Positions 1-5,310 of a stretch of 6,799 nucleotides of DNA are shown in pieces. The stretch covers positions 1-6,799 of the forward strand of contig JACQPS010000174.1 in the NCBI GenBank assembly GCA_016207445.1, given 5' to 3'. Origin of the DNA: Gemmatimonadota bacterium (GTDB lineage: Bacteria > Gemmatimonadota > Gemmatimonadetes > Longimicrobiales > RSA9). A program made the translations under genes and the position numbers. Each line of letters begins with the position of its first letter. Position 1 is the stretch's first letter. The notes under the pieces are model-generated. The model made no database searches and was not told where the DNA came from. It worked only from the letters and a program-made list of their open reading frames with translations.

Positions 1-1
1 G

Positions 2-190
2 CGCGAGGCGGAGCCGCCGCCGGCGGAAGCGGTGCCCTCGGCCGCCGCCGGCCGAGCGCGGCCGGCGGCGCGGGAGGCGGAGCCCGGCGCCGGTAGACCG
101 CCCGCCTCCACCCCGCCCGGGTCGCCCGGCGCGCCCGGTCCGGAAGGCCGCGCGACCCAGCCGGGTGCGCGGCCGGCGGCGGCGGGCTAA
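2..190 (+). CDS. C-terminal Ala/Pro/Gly/Arg-rich tail of an unidentified protein (partial, 5' end outside window)
   Basis: One plus-strand frame is open from base 2 to a TAA stop at 188-190. It encodes about 62 residues made almost wholly of Ala, Pro, Gly, Arg and Glu, with the pentapeptide REAEP occurring twice. No domain or motif can be recognised, and the composition fits a disordered tail. The stop overlaps the stop codon of the convergent glycine C-acetyltransferase gene by four bases (187-190), a plausible tight convergent arrangement. In such GC-rich DNA an open frame of this size can arise by chance. A minus-strand frame beginning at a GTG near 149 is also open to the window edge, so this call is tentative. 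No intergenic terminator separates the two convergent genes. Confidence 0.4.
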   Translation, partial: REAEPPPAEAVPSAAAGRARPAAREAEPGAGRPPASTPPGSPGAPGPEGRATQPGARPAAAG

Positions 191-1428
191 ACCGGCTGTG
201 GCTTCTTCCGGAACGCCGCCAGCACCTCGAGCACCTGGTCGATGTCGCCCTCCGTGTGGTCGGCGTTGATCTGGAAGCGGATCTCCTCGTCGCCGCGCGG
301 CACGACCGGGTAGCTCAGGCCGGTGGCGAGCACGCCGTGCGCGCGCAGGTGCTTCACCAGCTCCTTCGTGTTCGCGGTATCTCTCACCATCAGGGGCACG
401 ATCGGGTGCTCGCCCGGAATCACCTCGTAACCCAGCTTCACGAGCCCGTCCTCGAAGCGCCGCGTCAGCTTGCGCAGGCGCGCGAGCAGCTCGCGCCCGC
501 GCGCGCTGTCGAGCAGCTCCAGCGCCGCGAGCGCCGCCTGCGCCTCGCTGGGCGTGATCGGGTTGGAGTAGATGTAGAAGGGCGAAGTCTCACGCAGGTA
601 GCGGATGAGCGCGGCGTTCGAGACGACGTACCCGCCGTTCACGCCCAGCGCCTTGCCGAGCGTCGCGACCAGGATGTCGACGGGCGGCGAGGCCGTGTAC
701 TCCTCCACGCCGCGGCCGCTCTCTCCGAACGCGCCCACGCCGTGCGAGTCGTCGACCACGACCAGCAGGTTCTCCTCGAACTCTTTGTCATAGCGCCGAG
801 CGATCTCCACGATGCGGTCGAGCGGCGCGTGGTCGCCGCGCATGCTGAAGATGCCGTCGGTGATCACGAGCACGCGCTTGGCCTTGCCGATCGCGGAGCG
901 GATGCCCTGCTCCAGCTCCGCCATGTCCAGGTGCTTGTAGACGAGCTTGTCGAGCGGGCGGGCGAGGCGGATGCCGTTGATGATGCAGTTGTGGTTGAGC
1001 TCGTCGCTGATCACGACCGTCTGGTCCGTGACCAGAGGCGTAATGATGCCTACGACGGTGGCATAGGCCGAGCTGAAGATCAGCGCGGCCTCGCGCGCGT
1101 GGAACGCCGCGAGCTTCTTTTCGAGGGCGACGTGGGGCGCGTACGTGCCGCTGATGAAGCGCACCGCGCCGGGCCCCGCGCCGTAGCGCTGCGCGGCCCG
1201 CTCCTCCGCCTCGATGATCTCCGGGCGCAGCCCCATGCCGAGGTAGGCGTTCGAGTTCATGCGGATGAAGAGCCGGTCGCCCTCGCCCTCGAGGCGGAGG
1301 CGTGGGCCGCGGCTGCCCTCGGGCGGGAGCACGGCCGCGACCACGGCCTCGGCGCCCTTGGCGCGGCCTTGTTCTTCGAGTTTTGCGACCTGGGATTCGA
1401 GGAGGCGGGTGATGCGGTCGAGTGGCAT
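187..1428 (-). CDS. kbl: glycine C-acetyltransferase (2-amino-3-ketobutyrate CoA ligase), PLP-dependent
   Basis: The 413-residue product belongs to the alpha-oxoamine synthase group of fold-type I PLP enzymes. In threonine catabolism it cleaves 2-amino-3-oxobutyrate with CoA to glycine and acetyl-CoA. Visible motifs are NSNAYLG near residue 58, ISDELNHNCIING around 140, the DDSHG cofactor motif at 226-230 (His229), and the Schiff-base lysine in ATLGKALG (Lys259). The end SYPVVPRGDEEIRFQINADHT is typical of the family. The length is slightly above E. coli Kbl (about 398). The frame is open upstream to 1536, but ATG 1428 is chosen because GGAGGAG lies just before it (1437-1431), because the family starts near MPLDRITRLLE, and because a farther start would overlap the preceding gene. 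The upstream neighbour ends 31 bases before. A related alpha-oxoamine synthase such as BioF is possible, but the threonine dehydrogenase in the same row favours Kbl. Confidence 0.9.
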   Translation of the reverse strand: MPLDRITRLLESQVAKLEEQGRAKGAEAVVAAVLPPEGSRGPRLRLEGEGDRLFIRMNSNAYLGMGLRPEIIEAEERAAQRYGAGPGAVRFISGTYAPHVALEKKLAAFHAREAALIFSSAYATVVGIITPLVTDQTVVISDELNHNCIINGIRLARPLDKLVYKHLDMAELEQGIRSAIGKAKRVLVITDGIFSMRGDHAPLDRIVEIARRYDKEFEENLLVVVDDSHGVGAFGESGRGVEEYTASPPVDILVATLGKALGVNGGYVVSNAALIRYLRETSPFYIYSNPITPSEAQAALAALELLDSARGRELLARLRKLTRRFEDGLVKLGYEVIPGEHPIVPLMVRDTANTKELVKHLRAHGVLATGLSYPVVPRGDEEIRFQINADHTEGDIDQVLEVLAAFRKKPQPV

Positions 1429-1430
1429 TA

Positions 1431-1437
1431 CTCCTCC
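1431..1437 (-). promoter_or_regulatory. Shine-Dalgarno of the glycine C-acetyltransferase gene
   Basis: The minus strand reads GGAGGAGTA directly before the ATG at 1428. The core GGAGG lies four bases from the start codon. It is the strongest ribosome site in the window and decides the start of this gene against the longer open frame reaching 1536. Confidence 0.75.
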
Positions 1438-1459
1438 GAAACGAGGTGTGCTCGGAGCC

Positions 1460-2047
1460 TCAGGCTGCGGCCCATTCGCGGACGACTTCGCCAGCTCTTC
1501 GCTCCGCCTCTGTCCTCGCCATGCCGGCGGCTGCACAGCGCTCCAGAAGCAGCGCGTGCAGCTCGCTATTCAGTGTTGCCGATTCCGTGAAAATGTGGCG
1601 GAGCCGTTCGATCAATCGCTTCGTATCGTCGACGGATTCAAGCGCAAAATCGTGAAAGCTCTTGTGTACGACCCAATTTCGTTCGTTCAGCACCTCCTTG
1701 AGCCGGCTCTCGAACTCAACCCCCGCGTGGGAGCTCGTCCGCAGATGACGCCAGAAGGCTGCGAATTTCTTCGCTTCCGGTGCCTCCAAGATACGGGACG
1801 CCAGCGCGCCGGCTCGCTTCGTATCGAGGCGATGCACCAGCGCCAGATACGCTACGATCGTGGCCTCGAGAAGCTGAGCTGTCGCGAGCGCCTGGCCCGT
1901 CCACCACTGAGCGTCGTAAACGGCGGCAGAACGGATCCAATCCGGAGCGACGTCGGCGAAACGTCCCGCGTACCTGCCCTGAATCCCTTTCGAGAAATCG
2001 TACTCCGGCAAGAGATCGCGATCGTCGTTCTCAGGTGCCTTCCTCAT
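1460..2047 (-). CDS. putative HEPN-domain protein with antitoxin-like N-terminus, partner of BrnT
   Basis: The product is 195 residues from ATG 2047 and overlaps the end of brnT by 17 bases, as brnA genes commonly do. Residues 11-21 read DLLPEYDFSKG, continuing IQGRYAGRF. This resembles the start of small antitoxin-like proteins, and the YDFSK core is also seen in BrnA antitoxins. The rest has no ribbon-helix-helix tail. It is predicted mainly helical and contains RNWVVH at 123-128, the R-x4-H motif of HEPN ribonucleases, in the context LNERNWVVHKSF. A helix rich in Leu/Ala/Glu (about 50-75) could be HEPN helix 1. Inference: a BrnT partner in which the DNA-binding part was replaced by a HEPN fold, either inactive or a second toxin. 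The open frame reaches 2083, but the motif and family length favour 2047. GC is clearly lower than in the neighbours, suggesting transfer. The HEPN assignment rests on one motif and the helical pattern. Confidence 0.62.
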   Translation of the reverse strand: MRKAPENDDRDLLPEYDFSKGIQGRYAGRFADVAPDWIRSAAVYDAQWWTGQALATAQLLEATIVAYLALVHRLDTKRAGALASRILEAPEAKKFAAFWRHLRTSSHAGVEFESRLKEVLNERNWVVHKSFHDFALESVDDTKRLIERLRHIFTESATLNSELHALLLERCAAAGMARTEAERRAGEVVREWAAA

Positions 2048-2312
2048 ATACTCTACGCTCTCGACGGGTTGCGGGACGAGCATTGATGATCCGAATGGCG
2101 TCGGTTCGCTCCGTGTGCACCACCACGAGCGTGCGCCCCTGGTACGAGCAGCCGATCAGGGTGAACCGGTCTTCGAAGGTAGAGGTCATCGGGTCCGGGA
2201 TGGTCAGGGCCAATGGATCGAAGAAAACGGTGACGGCCTCCGGAAATGAAACGCCGTGCTTCCGCAGGTTCGCCGCGGCCTTGAGCGGATCCCACTCGAA
2301 TCCCGGCCCCAT
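2031..2312 (-). CDS. brnT: BrnT family toxin (RelE-like ribonuclease)
   Basis: This 93-residue product matches the BrnT (DUF497) family along its full length. It has the N-terminal FEWDPLKAAANLRKHGVSFPEA, the middle stretch with FEDRFTLIGCSYQGRTLVVVHTE, and the C-terminal IRIINARPATRRERRVYEE. BrnT toxins are small RelE-fold ribonucleases that stop translation and are neutralised by BrnA. The basic and His residues used by the family (Lys18, His19 and the Arg cluster near the C-terminus) are present, so it looks intact. ATG 2312 is the only ATG start; an in-frame stop lies just upstream. No strong Shine-Dalgarno is seen. The 63-bp gap from the threonine dehydrogenase gene shows no clear terminator, so it may be read from the operon promoter. 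The following gene overlaps its 3' end by 17 bases and sits where brnA is expected. Confidence 0.88.
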   Translation of the reverse strand: MGPGFEWDPLKAAANLRKHGVSFPEAVTVFFDPLALTIPDPMTSTFEDRFTLIGCSYQGRTLVVVHTERTDAIRIINARPATRRERRVYEEGT

Positions 2313-2375
2313 CGGCCAGGATGTGGCTCATGCTGCCGGGCGGTGCCATGTCGATCGGGGGCATGTTTCCTGCCC

Positions 2376-3338
2376 TCAGGCGGGGACCGGCTTCCCCACC
2401 TTGAGGCTCAACTGCTCGATCATCTCCGCCGTCATGCGTTCCAGATCGTACTCCGGCCGCCATCCCCATTCCTCGCGGGCCGCGCGATCGTCCACGCGCC
2501 GCGGCCAGGAGTCGGCGATCGCCTGGCGAGCCGGATCGACGGCGTATTCGATCGCGAAGTGCGGCAGGTGGCGTCGAATCTCCTGCGCGAGCCGGGCCGG
2601 CGTCGCCTGCATGGCGGTGACGTTGAACGCGTTGCGGTGGTGCAGCCGCTCGGCATCGGCTTCCATCAGCTCGATGGCGGCGCGGATCGCGTCGGGCATG
2701 TACATGAGATCGAGCTGGGTGTCGGGAGCGAGGAAGCAGGTGTAGCGGCCGTGTCGGAGCGCGTGGTAGAAGATGTCGACGGCGTAATCGGTCGTCCCCC
2801 CACCCGGGGGGGTGACGTGCGAGATGAGGCCGGGGTAACGCAGCCCGCGCGTGTCCACGCCGAAGCGGCGGTGGTAGTAGTCGCACAGCAGCTCGCCCGC
2901 GACCTTGGTCACGCCGTACATCGTGGTCGGACGCTGCACGGTATCCTGCGGCGTGGGGTCGCGCGGCGTGTCGGGTCCGAACGCCGCGATCGAGCTGGGC
3001 GTGAACACGGCGCAGCCGTTCTCGCGCGCGACCTCCAGCACCTGGAACAGGCCGCCGAGATTCACGTCGTACGTTCTCCGGGGATCGCGCTCGCCCGCGG
3101 CGGAGAGGATGGCCGCGAGGTGGAAGATCGTGTCGACGGCATGCTGCTGCAGCGCATCGGCGAGCGCGTCCGCATCGCGGCAGTCGAGCAGCAGGAACGG
3201 CCCGCCATGGGTGAGCGCGTCCGAGCCGTGCTTGATATCGGATGCGACGACGTGCTCCCGCCCATAGCGCTCGCGCAGCGTCGGCACGAGCTCCGATCCG
3301 ATCTGACCCGCGGCCCCGGTGACCAGGATTCGCTTCAT
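2376..3338 (-). CDS. tdh: L-threonine 3-dehydrogenase, extended SDR (epimerase-like) type
   Basis: The 320-residue product is an extended short-chain dehydrogenase with an N-terminal Rossmann motif TGAAGQIG (7-14), an NAD-ribose acidic residue around Asp34, FHLAA (72-76), SSIAAFG (115-121), and the catalytic YGVTK (Tyr141, Lys145). The sequence after it (GLRYPGLIS, then TTDYAVDIFYHAL) is typical of SDR-type threonine dehydrogenases of Flavobacterium and Thermoplasma, not of UDP-sugar epimerases or the zinc MDR-type Tdh. It oxidises threonine with NAD to 2-amino-3-oxobutyrate, the substrate of the glycine C-acetyltransferase encoded further down the same strand. ATG 3338 is the only good start; the ribosome site is weak (AAAGAAAG). 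Length is normal. It is the first gene of the minus-strand row, transcribed away from the repeat-rich divergent intergenic region. Confidence 0.88.
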   Translation of the reverse strand: MKRILVTGAAGQIGSELVPTLRERYGREHVVASDIKHGSDALTHGGPFLLLDCRDADALADALQQHAVDTIFHLAAILSAAGERDPRRTYDVNLGGLFQVLEVARENGCAVFTPSSIAAFGPDTPRDPTPQDTVQRPTTMYGVTKVAGELLCDYYHRRFGVDTRGLRYPGLISHVTPPGGGTTDYAVDIFYHALRHGRYTCFLAPDTQLDLMYMPDAIRAAIELMEADAERLHHRNAFNVTAMQATPARLAQEIRRHLPHFAIEYAVDPARQAIADSWPRRVDDRAAREEWGWRPEYDLERMTAEMIEQLSLKVGKPVPA

Positions 3339-3427
3339 CGCTTTCTTTTTCGGCGGCAGGAAACCGCGCCCAATGTAGCGCGGGGCGGTGACCGGCGGTA
3401 CCCCGGAACCGGTTGGCAGGTTCGGGA

Positions 3428-3586
3428 CTGCGGGCGGGGGCGCGGGCGCGCGCGGGCGAGAGCAAAGTGGGACTCACTGCGGGCGGGGGCGTGGGCGCGC
3501 ACGCGGGCGAGGGCAAAGCGGGATTCACTGCGGGCGGGGGCGCGGGCGCGCGCGGGCGAGAGCAGGACGAGGTTCACTGCGGCTGA
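3428..3586 (+). repeat. three tandem 49-51 bp G-rich repeats plus partial fourth, with G-quadruplex motifs
   Basis: Copies begin at the CTGCGGGCGGGGGCG motif at 3428, 3477 and 3528, giving units of 49, 51 and 49 bases. A truncated fourth begins at 3577 (CTGCGG then diverging). The second copy carries an extra AC dinucleotide; the remaining differences are point changes, more at the end of the third copy. There are no spacers, so this is a minisatellite and not a CRISPR. Units 1 and 3 each contain GGG-1-GGGGG-3-GGG-7-GGG (loop lengths given; 3432-3456 and 3532-3556), which fits the usual G-quadruplex pattern. Unit 2 has five G-runs but one loop of nine. Confidence 0.85.
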
Positions 3587-3600
3587 GGGGCGACGCCCGC

Positions 3601-3655
3601 CCGTCGTGCTCCCGCAGTGCCCGCGCCCGCGTCCTCGCCCGCGCTCCCGCCCGCC
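3601..3655 (-). repeat. partial inverted copies of the upstream G-rich repeat
   Basis: This C-rich stretch contains CCCGCAGTG (3611-3619), the exact reverse complement of CACTGCGGG found at the repeat junctions. It also contains CCTCGCCCGC (3633-3642), complementary to GCGGGCGAGG in the second repeat. It therefore looks like a degenerate inverted copy that could pair with the tandem repeats. Low-complexity composition makes part of this match expected, hence the modest confidence. Confidence 0.45.
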
Positions 3656-3684
3656 TTTCCTCTCGTGAGCACAGCGCCTAGATT
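3656..3684 (+). promoter_or_regulatory. possible promoter of the threonine/serine dehydratase gene
   Basis: TAGATT at 3679-3684 could be a -10 box, with a weak TTTCCT at 3656-3661 at 17-bp spacing as -35. It lies at the end of the repeat-rich region, where GC drops. Transcription would begin about six bases before the ATG at 3697. The absence of any Shine-Dalgarno before that ATG fits a nearly leaderless mRNA. Weak evidence only. Confidence 0.25.
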
Positions 3685-3696
3685 GCCACTCTGCCT

Positions 3697-4656
3697 ATGA
3701 ATAGGCCGACGCTGGAAGACATCTACCAGGCCCGTGCCCGCATCGCCGGCACCGTACGCCGTACGCCGCTCGAGTACTCGGAGTGGCTTTCGGAGCTGGC
3801 GCGGTGCGACGTCTACCTGAAGCTGGAGAGCCAGCACAAGACGCGCTCCTTCAAGGTGCGCGGCGCGACGAACGCGGTGGCCGCGCTCGCACCGGCGGAC
3901 CGGGCGCGCGGGCTCGTCACCGCATCCGCCGGCAACCACGGGCAGGCGGTCGCGCTCGCGGCCAGGAGCGTGGGCGCGAAGGCCACGGTGTTCGTGCCCG
4001 GCAGCGCGCCGGAAACGAAGAAGGATCGCATCCGGCTCCTGGGGGCCGACCTGCGCTGCGTGGACGGCACCTACGACGATGCGCAAGACGCGGCGCGCGG
4101 CTTCGCGGAGGACCGCGGCGCCACGTTCGTGCATGCCTTCACGAACCCGGACGTGGTGGCCGGTCAGGGCACCGTTGGCCTCGAGATCGTGGAAGAGATT
4201 CCGCGCGTGCGCGAGGTGATCGTCCCCGTGGGCGGCGGCGGGCTGATCGCGGGCATTGGCACGGTGATGAAGACGATCGCGGATGGGGATGTGCGCGTCA
4301 TCGGCGTGCAGACCGATCAGACGTCGGCGATGTACTCCGCCTTCGTCGCGGGGCACGTGGTAGACGTGGCGATCGGGCCGACGCTCGCCGACGGCCTCGC
4401 CGGCCACGTCGACGACGTGAGCTACCAGCGCGCGCAGCGCGTGACGGATCAGATGTGGCTGGTGGACGAGGCCGCGCTCCCCGAGGCGATCCGTGCGCTC
4501 TACCGCCGCGACGGGCTGGTCGTGGAGGGCGCGGGCGCGGTCGGCGTCGCGGCGATCCTGGAGCAGCGGCTCGAGCTGCGGGGGCCCGCCGTGATCGTGA
4601 TCAGCGGCGGCAACATCGACGGGAGCCGGCTCGCCGAAATCCTCACGGCCGAGTGA
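3697..4656 (+). CDS. ilvA: threonine/serine dehydratase (ammonia-lyase), PLP-dependent, catabolic single-domain type
   Basis: The 319-residue product is a fold-type II PLP enzyme that deaminates threonine to 2-oxobutyrate (and usually serine to pyruvate). It shows the Schiff-base lysine in TRSFKVRGA (Lys53), the substrate loop ASAGNHGQ (76-83), the phosphate-binding glycine loop VGGGGL (178-183), and SGGNID (303-308), whose Ser contacts the PLP ring nitrogen. It has no C-terminal ACT regulatory domain, so feedback inhibition by isoleucine is not expected. That is the short biodegradative (TdcB-like) layout; serine racemase is a close relative and cannot be excluded. The ATG at 3697 has no visible Shine-Dalgarno. 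The stop TGA is immediately followed by the ATG of the next gene (TGAATG), so the two are probably translationally coupled. It is divergent from the threonine dehydrogenase gene, placing two alternative threonine-degrading routes around one intergenic region. Confidence 0.88.
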   Translation: MNRPTLEDIYQARARIAGTVRRTPLEYSEWLSELARCDVYLKLESQHKTRSFKVRGATNAVAALAPADRARGLVTASAGNHGQAVALAARSVGAKATVFVPGSAPETKKDRIRLLGADLRCVDGTYDDAQDAARGFAEDRGATFVHAFTNPDVVAGQGTVGLEIVEEIPRVREVIVPVGGGGLIAGIGTVMKTIADGDVRVIGVQTDQTSAMYSAFVAGHVVDVAIGPTLADGLAGHVDDVSYQRAQRVTDQMWLVDEAALPEAIRALYRRDGLVVEGAGAVGVAAILEQRLELRGPAVIVISGGNIDGSRLAEILTAE

Positions 4657-5268
4657 ATGGCGACGATCCTGGCGCACCACGGCGTCGCCCCTCGCATCCA
4701 TCCGACGGCGTTCGTGGCGCCCACCGCCGTGCTCATCGGGAATGTCGAGGTCGGCGAAGAAGCCAGCATCTGGTTCGGTGCGGTGCTGCGCGGCGATGAT
4801 CCGACGCACGGCATTCGCATCGGCGCGCGTTCGAGCGTGCAGGACAACTGCGTCCTGCACGTGAGCGCGCGCGGGCCGACCGTCGTGGGCGAAGAGGTCA
4901 CGGTCGGCCACGGCGCGGTCTTCGAGAGCTGCGAGGTGCGGCGCGGCGCGCTCATCGGCATGAACGCGGTGATCCTGCAGGGGGCGGTGATCGGGGAGGA
5001 GGCGCTGGTGGCGGCGCTGAGCGTGGTGCCGGAGGGCATGCAGGTGCCGCCGCGGACACTGGTGGCCGGCGCGCCCGCCCGGATCCGGAAGCAGCTCGCG
5101 GGCGGGTCCGCGCGCTGGATCCGCGAGAGCGCCCGCCATTACGTGGAGCTGTCGCGCACTTACCTTGCGCAGGGGATCGGCGGGGCCATTCAGGGGTCAG
5201 GGATCAGGGGTCAGGGATCGGGTGACACGGCGTCAAAGGCGCGCCGGCCAGTCGACCGGCCTCGCTGA
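4657..5268 (+). CDS. gamma-carbonic-anhydrase-like protein (YrdA family, left-handed beta-helix) with a repeat-encoded C-terminal tail
   Basis: The 203-residue product has the hexapeptide-repeat beta-helix of the YrdA/PaaY gamma-carbonic-anhydrase family: VLIGNVEVGEEASIWFGAVLRGD (Arg45), then SSVQDNCVLH (Gln62, His68), VTVGHGAVFESC (His85), ALIGMNAVILQGAVIG, and PPRTLVAGAPARIRK with C-terminal helix. In archaeal Cam the three zinc ligands are His81, His117 and His122. Here the equivalents of the first two are His68 and His85, but the third, five residues on, is Glu90. Carbonic anhydrase activity is therefore uncertain, and an acyltransferase-like or metal-binding role is possible. Natural family members end near residue 175. 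Residues 179-203 are encoded by the palindromic repeat beginning at 5191, which supplies the stop codon, so the tail looks acquired. The start directly abuts the dehydratase stop (TGAATG) with no own ribosome site. Confidence 0.83.
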   Translation: MATILAHHGVAPRIHPTAFVAPTAVLIGNVEVGEEASIWFGAVLRGDDPTHGIRIGARSSVQDNCVLHVSARGPTVVGEEVTVGHGAVFESCEVRRGALIGMNAVILQGAVIGEEALVAALSVVPEGMQVPPRTLVAGAPARIRKQLAGGSARWIRESARHYVELSRTYLAQGIGGAIQGSGIRGQGSGDTASKARRPVDRPR

Positions 5269-5293
5269 CCCCTGAGCCCTGGCCCCTGACCCC
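5191..5293. repeat. palindromic intergenic repeat element with GGGGTCAGG arms
   Basis: The left arm is a perfect tandem duplication of the 14-mer CAGGGGTCAGGGAT (5191-5204 and 5205-5218). The right arm (5265-5293) contains CTGACCCCTG, the exact reverse complement of CAGGGGTCAG, followed by a second inverted CCCCTGACCCC. The arms enclose about 42 bases with an inner GC-rich palindrome around GTCGAC (5251-5256). The whole could fold as a cruciform or as an RNA hairpin between two genes. The arrangement resembles REP/MITE-like intergenic repeats; I see no transposase. The left arm lies inside the open frame of the preceding gene, and the stop TGA of that gene (5266-5268) lies in the right arm. 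Confidence 0.75.
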
Positions 5294-5310
5294 GGCTAAG
5301 TCGGATCAAC

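Larger units (their letters stand above)
3339..3696. other. 358-bp divergent intergenic region, G-rich and repeat-bearing
   Basis: This region separates the minus-strand threonine dehydrogenase gene from the plus-strand threonine/serine dehydratase gene and must hold the promoters of both. It contains about 90 bases of unique sequence next to the dehydrogenase gene, three tandem 49-51 bp G-rich repeats plus a fragment (3428-3586), a C-rich stretch resembling the repeat in inverted form (3601-3655), and about 35 bases of less GC-rich sequence before the dehydratase start. Reading frames through it encode only periodic Ala/Arg/Pro/Ser peptides, so I see no gene here. Confidence 0.8.

Noticed and set aside
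1429..1536. Upstream start of the glycine C-acetyltransferase frame
   Set aside because: The extra 36 residues overlap the preceding gene and do not resemble the family, whereas GGAGGAG precedes ATG 1428.
256..1590. Long plus-strand open frame antisense to the glycine C-acetyltransferase gene
   Set aside because: It encodes an Arg/Ala/Val/Asp-rich product without motifs. It mirrors a clear gene on the other strand, and long open antisense frames are usual at this GC content.
2048..2083. Upstream start (ATG 2083) for the HEPN-like gene
   Set aside because: It would lengthen the overlap with brnT to 53 bases and add twelve residues before the antitoxin-like start; ATG 2047 gives the brnTA-like short overlap.
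2313..2375. Small peptide gene starting MPPIDMAPPG between tdh and brnT
   Set aside because: The frame runs on through brnT out of frame without a stop of its own in the gap, and no ribosome site is seen.
2053..3528. Long minus-strand frame running across tdh and brnT
   Set aside because: It lies in a different frame from two recognisable genes, starts in the G-rich repeats and has a Pro/Arg/Ala-rich product; a shadow.
3428..3586. CRISPR array
   Set aside because: The repeat units abut without unique spacers and no cas gene is present; it is a tandem repeat.
2256..3668. Long plus-strand frame opposite tdh and the repeat region
   Set aside because: It has no motif, its composition is that of translated GC-rich antisense DNA, and it ends in periodic Arg/Ala/Gly peptides from the tandem repeat.
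3574..5139. Minus-strand open frame of more than 500 codons opposite the dehydratase and the hexapeptide protein
   Set aside because: It is His/Arg/Ala/Asp-rich, a typical antisense shadow, while the plus strand holds two well-supported enzymes.
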